Shown here: piece by piece, positions 20,038 through 29,212 of the stretch | How positions within the stretch are numbered: position 1 is the first letter of the stretch | Layout of the letters: each line of letters begins with the position of its first letter | Assembly (NCBI GenBank): GCA_009763385.1 | Contig: VDCT01000802.1 | Coordinates: 1-64,000 of the forward strand | Length of the DNA: 64,000 nucleotides | Origin: Coix lacryma-jobi var. lacryma-jobi | Taxonomy: Eukaryota > Streptophyta > Magnoliopsida > Poales > Poaceae | Direction: 5' to 3' | Position numbers and translations under genes: made by a program | The notes under the pieces: model-generated | Told to the model about the DNA's origin: nothing | Databases searched by the model: none | Seen by the model: the letters and a program-made list of their open reading frames with translations, nothing else

Positions 20038-20467
20038 ATGGGGAAACATTTGGTTCTTTGTATCATAAACTGACTTTTCGTTTATCTTTGTTTCTTCAAT
20101 TGGTATCTTCTTGCATCTTTTCTGCATTTTATTTTACATACGCTTTTACATTCTGAGCTTCATGGATATAATCGTTAGAATGTAATTATGCTCTGTGTAG
20201 TGTATGATCTGATGCTGCTTTATGTTGATGCTTGTAGCTTATGCTCCTTCTGATCACTAATACATGTTATGAGCTGAGCTATTTTTGAATGGTGGACCTG
20301 CTTAACAAACATAAAAACTTGAAAATGTTCACCATCGAGATGTGCAACTAGCCTGTGTAGAATATGTTGAAATCACACTCGTGCTTTTCATATATGCTAG
20401 ATGTGCAACTAGTTCCTTTGCTTGATGGTGCATTTTCAACTAAGGGGGAGAAAATTTAGACAAATCA

Positions 20468-20587
20468 TGCCTCCCATGTTTCACTAAGGGGAGAGGAATC
20501 GGTTGTGTGCACCATGCAAGGGGGAGTTGCCTCCCATGTTTCACTAAGGGGAGAGGAATCGGTTGTGTGCACCATGCAAGGGGGAGT
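20468..20587 (+). repeat. 60-bp tandem duplication in unit C 3' UTR
   Basis: Two adjacent copies of a 60-bp unit beginning GCCTCCCATGTTTCAC and ending in a GCAAGGGGGAGTT purine tract are near identical. Units A and D have a single related copy. The duplication repeats a PPT-like tract. Confidence 0.85.
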
Positions 20588-20635
20588 TTGCTCGTGCTAA
20601 ATTTTTGAAATTTCCAATTGGTTCGGAGCGCTGCT

Positions 20636-20912
20636 TGCTAGTTGTGTTGAGCCTTTGCCTCTATCTTGAGGGACTAGCAGTCGCATCTTTGTTTCAGTTG
20701 GGTTCAGTTGGTATCGAGCTTTTCAGTCGATGTCGAGTTCTTGCTAGTTGTGTTGAGCCTCTGTGCCTCTATCTTGAGGGACTAGCATTTTGCTTCGATT
20801 TTTCATTTGGCATTTGCTAGCGGTGTTGAGCCTGTGTCTACCTCTTCTTGAGGGCTAGCTTTGCTTTGCTTGGTTGCGTCGAGCCGTTGCCCATGTCTGT
20901 TTGGGAACCAAG
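20636..20912 (+). repeat. array of four covarying stem-loops, unit C 3' UTR
   Basis: The arms are TGCTAGT/ACTAGCA (20636-20642 with 20673-20679, and 20742-20748 with 20781-20787), GCTAGC/GCTAGC (20816-20821 with 20854-20859) and CTTGGTT/AACCAAG (20869-20875 with 20906-20912). The fourth is one pair longer than in unit A. The order of stem classes is the same as in A. Confidence 0.85.
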
Positions 20913-21044
20913 TTGTCTTGCTCTTTCCACTTGACCTTCTTCGGCTTTGCTATTCTTTTGGGTCATTTGGTCGAGTTCTCTCTTCTCCTTCTTCCGCCCT
21001 CTATTTCCTTATGATTTGTGTTGGTAGTTGACAATGCACTCATC

Positions 21045-21055
21045 AAGGGGGAGAT
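21045..21055 (+). promoter_or_regulatory. polypurine tract of unit C
   Basis: AAGGGGGAGAT lies directly before LTR3, the plus-strand primer site of unit C. Confidence 0.85.
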
Positions 21056-21288
21056 TGCGGATACATGGGTGTATGCCGAGTCTCTGAGTGATGAGTGATT
21101 GTCAACTGGGATAATGCGCATGTTCTTTGGCTTGTGTTGTGCAGGTGTCGAGCACAGAGACAGTGATCGAGGGCAAGGTGAAGGTCAAGTAGAGACGTGC
21201 GTGCCGACGGATCGGGAGCGATGAAGGGAGGACGTGAGGCTTGGACTGAGGGACCGGTGGCCTGAGGATCAGCTGTGGTGGCTGGCAG
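21056..21288 (+). repeat. LTR3, first part (interrupted by Gypsy-1)
   Basis: It starts TGCGGATACATGG and matches the first 233 bases of LTR2. It breaks off at GGCTGGCAG, where Gypsy-1 is inserted. The rest resumes at 31945. Confidence 0.9.
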
Positions 21289-24200
21289 TGTACAGAACCG
21301 ACCAATTTGCACCAGATTAAGCACTGAAAACCTCCGCTCTCGCAGAAATCATCGAGTACTTAAGCTCGTACAAACCCGGTAGTCCGGAAATCTCGAAGGA
21401 TTTCAAATCATTCAACGACATCCAGCCAAGATCGTACTTGTTCCACGAACATGCTCACGGGTTACATCACAGTTGCATAAAGTTCAAATTACATCGGAGT
21501 ACGAAATAATATTACAAACCATAATTTGATAGTAGTAGCGGGAAGCAACATAGTCTTTAAAACATAAGTTTGGATTGTTCATAAATACGGTGCCATCAGT
21601 CGACCGGGTCCACAAAAAAGCAACAGATGAGATAAGTGTTGACCATGCCCTTGGTCTAGTCATCACCCGTTACCGGGTACAAGCAATTCTCGCAGTAGCC
21701 ATAAAAGCACTGGCCATCTGCAACAACAAGGGAAATAAACCCTGAGTACGAGAAGGTACTCAGCTAGACTTACCCGACAAACCAAAAATAATGAGACACC
21801 AAGGATCATGTAGGCTATATAAGTGGGGTTGGCTGTACATACTCCTTGCATGAAAGCTTTAGTAATAAAACTCAGTTTCAGATGTTGGCAATGCTTTTAG
21901 TCATTAACTCTACCTTACTAGATTTGCACCTGTACTAAACAAGCACTTTACTAATTAATCAATCAAGAGTGACTATTTCATCAATAGCCTTTCAGATTCC
22001 ATAACCATTTTAGTTCCATAAGTTCTACGAGAGATGATCTAAAGTCAACTGCTCACTGTCCAGGAGCGATGGCGATTATAATCGATTCCTACCCAGCTGG
22101 GATAAAATGTCTCACACTCGCCCGGCACATTCCGGCTACGGCAGTCGTAAGCTACCAGTCGGAGATTCGAGAACACAATGCGCGGGACGGTCATGGGCCC
22201 TTCTACACCGGGGGTTATCTCAGTGCCAGGTCGCTCAATCTATAACTGCCCACGGTCATGCCAGGTCGATCAGGCCCTGCCTGCCCTCGGACTATGCCAG
22301 GTCGATCAGAATAGTTGCCCACGGTACAGCTGAGGCCCTGGGTGTTAGGCGTCAACATCTCCATCACCGGCTCGAATAACCTTACTCGGCTTCGCGGGAG
22401 GTACTCAGACCTACTCCGTTAAGTGATTGACGCGTTCAATTTGACTGAAGTTACATTCCCGAACGGGTCCTAGGCGACACAGACGGGAGACTACTAGCAC
22501 ACAGAACCCATGTCCTGCTGCTCTTACATCCCGCCTCCGTCTCAGATTAATTATCACATGGTTATCTCATGATAGCACAGGCTAAACATGATCGGTATCC
22601 ACCTATTGCGGGAGACAGGAAATCACCCGACCTTTACCGGTCTAAGCAGGCTAAGCATATAACGAGCCTAGACCTAAACAGGGAATCAAGATATATTGCA
22701 GGTGGTCAAGGATAAGTAATAATGCATCAACGGTAGCAATCAATTCCTATAACCTAATGCAACATCGATCGTCAGGTTAATTGTAAAGCATTTGCAAACC
22801 GTAGGAGTTAGAATGCTTCGGGGCTTGCCTTTCTCAAAGTCCGACGGACGGTGATCGCGGCACTCGGGCAACTCGTCGGCGTCGGTCCCTCCAGCTTCCG
22901 CGTTCAGACTCTCCTCCGGACTGGGCTCCTCGGGTGACAGATCCTGAACTTCCACTACCGATCCTGCATGATGCATAACATGAATAAATAACGCGAATGC
23001 ATGCAAGATGCATGGAAATGCAACATGGAACAAGGCATTCCAGGAGATAAGCACATGTCATCTACTGCTACTCAACTGCTTAACTTTCTATATTCAACTT
23101 GTTAAGCTATGTTGTCACCACATCAAAGTATACTTAATGAGTTTATTACCCACTAATTACTTGCTGAAATAAATCTAATTAAACTAGCCTATAACAGCAA
23201 CCATTCTCGATAGCTTCAGAAAAATCTACAGAAATTACTGGAAGTTAACAATATGTATCTAGTCCCTGGTCCAAATTTTATCCCATTTGGACTTAAACTC
23301 CAGTCTCTATGAAAAAGACAAATTCTATCATGGAAAGGTGCTTTGAACTACACATCATAGTAAAAAGTGTCAAACAACAGATTTCTCATTTTTCTACTAA
23401 ACTTCCTAGCACAAGAGCAGTGTGCATAAATTCTCAGGTTCATATCCCTCATATTCTAATTACTACAAAATAAACAAAGGAAACAACATTTAACCATTTT
23501 AAAAGCTACTGCTAAAATAATTCACAGAACAACCTTATATTATATTTTTCCCTGAAACTATATATTCATACAAACCTAACAAAACTGGAATCATATTTTT
23601 CTGACTTATATAATTAGTTATGCATTTTCCAAGTTATCAGCACTTTTCTAATTCAAATAAATCTACACATAAAAATATCACCAAAAATGCAATTAACATT
23701 TTTCACAGATGGATCTAATCATGCTGAACACAACAAAATTTGTTTCACAGGATTTGGACCTAAAATGAGCCTTGTACGAATTTTTGAAGCCTTTACATGA
23801 ATTCTGCAAAAACTTATTTAAAAGAAAACTTAACCTAAAACGCTACGGACACCCAACTTGATTCGGCCGAGGCACAAGACAGACGCTCGGCACACCCGGC
23901 TTAACTCAGCCGAGGCTCCGACACACTCAACCGACTCGGCCGAGGCTCGACACAACGCTCTGCACACCTAACCGACTCGGCCGAGGCTAACTGACTCTCA
24001 GCCGAGGCTAACTGACTCAGCCGAGGCTCGAGGCGAAGGCTCGGCGCACCCGGCTTTCCGAGGCCTACGGCACCCAGTTCCCCTTTTCTCTCTCTCACAT
24101 TCTCTCTTCGACTCGGTCGGCGAGGCTCACTGGTCAGACGACCAAGCGACTAGGCGAGACTAGGCTCGGCGGTCAACGGCGGAGTTTTGCGCCGTGGTCG

Positions 24201-25648
24201 TTGACCGGCTCTAGCTCGTCGACGGCGACGCTTCCGGCGACACCGAGACCATCACTGGGTGCGGGTTTGCGAGGTGAACACGACTAACCGACTCGCTAAG
24301 CCAGAGGGATACCGGAGCAAGCTCGACGGCGGCCATGGCGCAGCGGCGGCTCTGCGACTCGGCGGCGGAACTCTTCCCGGCAGGCTTGCGACTCGGCGAG
24401 ACTAACACTAGCCTAAGCAAGTCATAAGCGACCTATTGGAGCAACCCTCAGGTCGGCATCCCCGGCATTGCCCAGAGCGATGCACGGCGGCGATCCACGG
24501 CGGACATGGCGGCGACACGGCTCGGTCCGGCTGAAACATGGCGGAAGAGAGGTCTCCATCGAACCTAGGCAACTACAGCGGTAGAGAAGACTAGAACATG
24601 GCTCGGCTTGGGATAGCTTGGCGGGAGATGACCGGTTCACGTGAAGGTCACGGTGGCGGACATGGCGGAAGCTTGAGGATGGCGTCCGCTGTTCCGGCGG
24701 CTAGAGAGGGAGAGTGAGGAAACCAACCCTTGCTGGAGAAAGAGGAGGATCAGGGCGGAGAAACTGGCGAGAGGAATTGGACAGCGGCGCACGGTGGAGC
24801 GAGAAATTGCTCGCCGAAGTTCGGGCGGGCGGCGGCGAGGCTCTGCTCTGATGAAGATGGAGTGGAGTGGAGTAGAGTGGAGTGGAGAGCGAGCAATGGA
24901 ATGCTTTCTGGTTGCGAGCACGGGGCGGAGCGAAGGCAAAAGGAACGAAGTGCTAGGTGCATTGCACCTGGCCGGTTCCCGTCGAGGGGAACTCCCGACC
25001 GACGACGCGGCGGCGTCAGGCGTCGCGTGCCACGCGGCGAGCATGCGCCGAGCGCCGGAGCGACGTGGCGAGTTCGGGCGCAAACCACGGGCGGCGATGA
25101 CGGTGGTTTGGCCGGCCGGAGATGCGGTCTCGCGCGCGTGGCGTTCTCTGCGGCTGCCGGAGGAGAGGGAGCGGCGTCCGCGAAGGAGAAGAAGGAGAGA
25201 CTGACAGCCGGGCCCACTAGGGTATAAACTAATGAAGTTTGGTTACAAACTTTGATGCTCCATAACTTCCAAACTAAGCCGAATTAGGAAAAGGTCCTAA
25301 AAGTAAAGTTGCTTAGAATTTTGTAAGGAACAAATCATTTTTAAGGCTCAAGTCCAAATTCTGTTGTTTAAAAGAAATTTACCTCTAATCAATTTTCTAA
25401 TGCAAGAAATCACATTTAAAAGCTTTTTCTGAGAAAGTGCTTTAAAGCAAAGTTGTTACTTTCATCAAGATCTACAACTTTGTTATAAGGCACTTGGTCA
25501 GAAACAGAAAGTATAACAAGGGTTACACTAGAGACCAAACAAGGACTTAAGCACTTCAACAAACATATGCACATGAAATGATGAGATGCCATGCTTATGC
25601 CATGACAAATTATGCAGTTTAAGAATGCTTAACACCTAGGGTGTTACA
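21289..25648 (-). repeat. Gypsy-1 3' LTR (4360 bp, full length)
   Basis: On the minus strand it runs from TGTAACACCCTAGG at 25648 to a TACA end at 21289. The first 2.7 kb (25648 down to about 22919) is nearly identical to 31944 down to 29213. The remaining 1.6 kb has no counterpart in the other LTR. It includes an AT-rich block (23050-23800), a CTCGGCCGAG palindrome cluster, and a GC-rich block (24100-25200) in which reading frames overlap on both strands. I regard those frames as non-coding. Confidence 0.88.
23862..24035. repeat. CTCGGCCGAG-type palindrome cluster in Gypsy-1 LTR
   Basis: About seven copies of CTCGGCCGAGGCT or CTCAGCCGAGGCT occur in 170 bp. Exact 10-bp palindromes lie at 23935-23944 and 23976-23985. 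The cluster is repeated in the other LTR at about 30159-30335. Confidence 0.8.
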
Positions 25649-25663
25649 GCCCTCCCCTCCTTA
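25649..25663 (-). promoter_or_regulatory. polypurine tract of Gypsy-1
   Basis: On the minus strand AAGGAGGGGAGGGC lies directly before the TGTAACACCC start of the 3' LTR. Confidence 0.85.
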
Positions 25664-25689
25664 AAAGAAATCTCGTCCCGAGATTTGGA

Positions 25690-25850
25690 TTACGAACCAT
25701 TTCTTATAAAAGTGTGGGTACGCCTCCTTTAGATAGTCATCCGTCTCCCAGGTAGCATCCGATCATCTTGCTCACTCCAAGATACCTTATATTGCTTCAC
25801 GACTCTTCCGCGAGTTACCCTTTCTTTCTCATCGAGCACTCGATATGGTG
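25690..25850 (-). pseudogene. chromodomain remnant of Gypsy-1
   Basis: Minus-strand coding reads RVLDEKERVTRGRVVKQYKV and SWSEQ. After a one-base frameshift near 25752 it continues WETDDYLKEAYPHFYKKW, the C-terminal half of a plant chromodomain. Chromodomains tether integrase to heterochromatin. The tryptophan and acidic residues of the second half are present, but the frame break separates the halves. Confidence 0.7.
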
Positions 25851-26620
25851 TAATTGAGTAAGTGAGATAAGACTATAACCTGACATTGGCCGGTTGTACC
25901 TCTTCTTCTGGTACTCGTAAACATTTCTTCAATTGAGAGACATGGAACACTGGGAAAATAGCCTTTAAATGTTCTGGTAATTGCAATCGAAAGCACTTCT
26001 CCCCTCCTTTGCACAATCTTATAGGGTCCCACAAATCTTGGTGCTAACTTCCTCTTAACTCCAAAACGTTTTACACCCTTCATTGGTGAAACCTTCAAAT
26101 AGACATAGTCACCAACATTGAACTCAAGTGGTTTCCTTCGTTTATCAGCATAGCTTTTCTGGCGAGATTGTGCAGACGCGATATGTTGCTGAATCGTTCT
26201 AACTTGTTCTTCTGCTTCTTTCACAAAGTCAATACCATAGTACCAACGTTCCCCTGGTTCTACCCAGTTTATCGGTGTTCTGCATCTTCTACCATACAGA
26301 GCTTCAAAAGGAGCCATCTGTATACTTTCTTGATAACTATTGTTGTAGGCAAACTCTGCTAATGGTAACCATTTTTCCAAGAACCTTTTGCTGATAAAAC
26401 ACAGGCTTTACATATCCTCTAGAACTTGATTCACTCTCTCTGTCTGCCCTGATGTTTGCGGATGATAGGCTGAGCTTCGAACTAAATCCGTGCCTAACTC
26501 CTTCTGCAACTTTTCCCAAAACGGTGCAGTAAACTGTGGTCCGCGATCAAAGACTATAACCTTGGTACACCGTGCAGTCGCACAATCTGACTTATGTAGA
26601 TCTCTGCATAATCTAGGGCC
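25829..26620 (-). pseudogene. int: integrase core end and GPY/F region, Gypsy-1
   Basis: The segment at 26400-26560 encodes DRGPQFTAPFWEKL and SGQTERVNQ, which hold the second catalytic aspartate and the catalytic glutamate. An open frame from 26380 reads EKWLPLAEFAYNNSYQ, MAPFEALYGRRCR, VGDYVYLKVSP and RFVGPYKIVQRRGEV, which is the GPY/F module. After that the frame drifts. The junction near 26390 and another near 25975 are frameshifted. Confidence 0.85.
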
Positions 26621-27411
26621 TTATAGTTGGTCTTGACTGGAATGAAATGTGCGCGGTCTTTGTGAGACGATCCACATTACCCAAATTGAATCATTACCCT
26701 TCTGAGTAGTGGGTAAACCAACGATAAAATCCCTGCTTACCTCTTCCCACTTCCATTCAGGTATAGGTATAGTTAATGGCTGAAGCATTCCAGCTGGTTT
26801 CAAATGAATAGCTTTTACTCGACAGCACGTGTCGCATCTGGCCACATAAGCAACAATTTCTTCTTCATTTTGGTCCACCAAAATCTCGGACGCAAATCTT
26901 GGTACATTTTTGTACTTCTAGGATGAATAGATAATTTGGACAAATGTGCTTCATCCATGATCCGATTCCTGAGTTCTCTATCCTTAGGCACCACTAATCG
27001 CTGGTTAAACCATAGAACTCCATTTTCGTCAACTCGAAAATGCTTATCGGCCTCTTTTTCATCCTTGAGCCTTTCCTTAATATGATAGATCCCTTTATCG
27101 GTTTTCTGGCCTTCTATAATTTGGTCAACTAACACATTGCGCAACTCTAAATCATGTAGCACTGCAGCATGTGTTAAGCTGAACTCATCCTCTGGTAGAA
27201 GCTTCATAGCATTACAGTGTGATTTCCAGCTCAGAGCATCGGCCACCACATTTGCCTTGCCAGGATGATAGTGAATCTGAAGATTGTAATCTTTTATCAA
27301 TTCAAGCCATCTTCTTTGCCTCATGTTTAATTCTGCCTGGGTGAAGATATATTTGAGACTCTTGTGATTGTGTACATATTGCAGACATTCCCAAGCAGAT
27401 AGTGTCTCCAA
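26621..27411 (-). pseudogene. pol: RNase H end and integrase zinc-binding domain, Gypsy-1
   Basis: An open frame from 27411 starts with the C-terminal part of RNase H (HNHKSLKYIFTQ, RQRRWLELIKDY, HPGKANVVADALS), then the linker. The H2C2 zinc domain follows (EAHLSKLSIHPRSTKMYQDL, with CDTCCRVK in the next frame at about 26830). The frame shifts near 26860. Then WEEVSRDFIVGLP begins the integrase core with its first aspartate. The ATG at 27411 is inside RNase H and is not a real start. Confidence 0.85.
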
Positions 27412-27890
27412 ATCTTCAAAGCATGTACAACGGCAGCTAATTCCAGATCGTGGGTTGGGTAATTCACTTCATGCTTCCGCAATTGCTGCGAAGCATAAGC
27501 AATCACTCTGCCGTCTTGCATGAGAAACAACCTAGGCCTACCTTTGACGCATCACAAAAGACATCAAAGGGTTTCTCAACATCCGGTTGAGCTAAAACAG
27601 GAGAAGTGGTCAACAGCTTCCGCAAGGTACGGAAAGCAGTTTCGCACTTCTCTGTCCAGTCAAATTTCTGATTCTTTTGCAACAAAAACTGGTCATTGGC
27701 TTTGCAATCTTGGAGAAATCTGGAATAAAACGGCGGTAATATCCTGCTAAGCCCAAGAAACTACGAATCTCCAACTGAAATAGGAGCTTTCCAGTCCATG
27801 ACTTCTTGTACTTTACTAGGGTCAACTGAAATTCCTTCTTCTGATAGAATATGACCAAGAAATTGTACTTCCTCATCCAAAACTCGCACT
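27327..27890 (-). pseudogene. pol: RT thumb and RNase H N-terminal part, Gypsy-1
   Basis: Fragments in successive frames read FLGLAGYYRRFIPDFSKIAK (about 27710-27770), FDWTEKCETAFRTLRKLL, then FDVFCDASKVGLG with the first RNase H aspartate, and VIAYASQQLRKHEVNYPTHD with its catalytic glutamate nearby (LELAAVVHALKIWRHYL). There are at least three frame breaks in 550 bp. Confidence 0.82.
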
Positions 27891-28607
27891 TGCTGAATTT
27901 AGCATAGAGCTTATGTCCCTGAGTCTAGATAAGACAACCCTCAATGTTCTGCATGATCTTCTGCATTTTCCGAGTAAACCAGAATATCGTCAATGAACAC
28001 TACCAAAAACTTGTCCAATTCTGGCATGAACACGGAGTTCATCAAACTCATGAAGTATGCTGGCAGCTTGTTAATCCAAAGGACATGACAAGATACTCAT
28101 ATAACCCGTATCTGGTTGAGAAAGCGGTCTTTGGGATATCCTGTGTATGATTCGAATCTGATGATACCCTGACCTTAGATCAATCTTGGAAAACACCTTG
28201 GCCCTTGATAACTGATCAAAAAGGATGTCTATCCTAGGTAACGGATACTTGTTCTTAACAGTCACGACATTGAGTGGATGATAATCCACACACATACGCA
28301 GGGACTTATCCTTCTTTTTGACAAACAAAGCTGGGCAACCCCATTCTGATACACTAGGTTGAATGAATCCCTTGTCCAAGAGTTCCTTGATCTGGGTCTT
28401 GAGTTCTGCCAGCTCATTGGGCGGCATTCGATACGGTCTCCTAGAGATTGGTGCAGTTCCTGGTAACAACTCTATCACAAACTCCACTGCTCTCTTTGGT
28501 GGTAACCCTGGTAACTCATCTGGAAAAACGTCCGGAAAATCCCTAACAACTGGAATTTTGGAGAGGTCTCTATAGCAAGAGTACAGATAAGTCAACAAGA
28601 TCGACAC
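27891..28607 (-). pseudogene. pol: reverse transcriptase fingers and palm, Gypsy-1
   Basis: An open frame from 28607 to 28071 reads VVRDFPDVFPDELPGLPP, ISRRPYRMPPNELAELK, KKKDKSLRMCVDYHPLN and FSKIDLRSGYHQIRI, which is the Gypsy RT fingers and the first palm aspartate. The active-site FIDD is at 27986-27997 in another frame. Single-base losses near 28135 and 28070 separate the pieces. Confidence 0.87.
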
Positions 28608-28960
28608 CTCGAGGAAGAGATACGCGAAGCTTTACCTGCCCGATAATCAGATAAGGTAAGAGTTCTGTTTGCAGTGTCTAACACCGCATTCCACATAGTC
28701 ATCCAACTCATTCCTAAGACTACATCCATAGTTAGTCCTGGCAAAACCACTAAGTTGGCTCCAAATTTATGCCCTCCAATAACGATGGTCACATTACACA
28801 CCATCTGTCTAGATAACACGCTACTCCCCACGGAGCTCACGCGAAACCATAATCCATTTCGGACATTTCTTGGTTATGCTTTTGTGCAAATGCCTGCTCA
28901 TGAAAGAATGCGATGTCCAGTAGTATCAAATAAAACAATTGCAGGATGATGGTTCACGAG
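28592..28960 (-). pseudogene. pro: aspartic protease, Gypsy-1
   Basis: The open frame at 28840-28592 reads LVVLPGLTMDVVLGMSWM, the C-terminal half of the retropepsin-like domain. The active-site region lies upstream near 28920-28960, where FDTTGHRIL appears in place of the usual D-S/T-G-A motif. This indicates a small indel within the catalytic loop. Confidence 0.75.
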
Positions 28961-29212
28961 ACACATACCAGCAGTCACGGGCTCTCCTGCACGAGCTTCT
29001 TCAGCAGTCATGTTATGCAGACGCGCTGGGTAATAGTCTGTTGCTTCTTGGGATGTGGGCAATACCTTGCAAAGTGCCCATCTTGATTGCAATTGAAGCA
29101 CGGTCCCCGAACTATTGGCTTGGTCCCAGTTGAGCTGCCTTGTCCTGCTCGAGCCTGACTTGCTGCCACTTGTATGGTCGTTGACCACGCTGAGCTTGCT
29201 GCTTCTCCTCCC
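28961..29212 (-). pseudogene. gag: gag C-terminal remnant with zinc knuckle, Gypsy-1
   Basis: Only the end of gag remains. The zinc knuckle CFNCNQDGHFARYC lies at about 29070-29110 and is preceded by RGQRPYKWQQVR. Upstream (higher coordinates) the sequence switches into LTR at about 29205-29213, within the shared string TCTCCTCC. The first part of gag, the primer site and 1.6 kb of LTR are therefore deleted. Confidence 0.83.

Larger units (their letters stand above)
20038..21044 (+). other. 3' UTR of unit C
   Basis: This is a shorter relative of 5292-6959. It lacks several hundred bases in the middle. It contains a 60-bp tandem duplication (about 20468-20527 and 20528-20587) and the four stem-loops at 20636-20912. 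No coding region is visible. Confidence 0.7.

Noticed and set aside
24730..25227. Overlapping 130-165 codon frames on both strands in the GC-rich Gypsy-1 LTR block (also near 30943-31514).
   Set aside because: Arg/Ala-rich low-complexity text open on both strands in several phases, and inside an LTR. No recognisable domain, and the second LTR copy breaks the frames.
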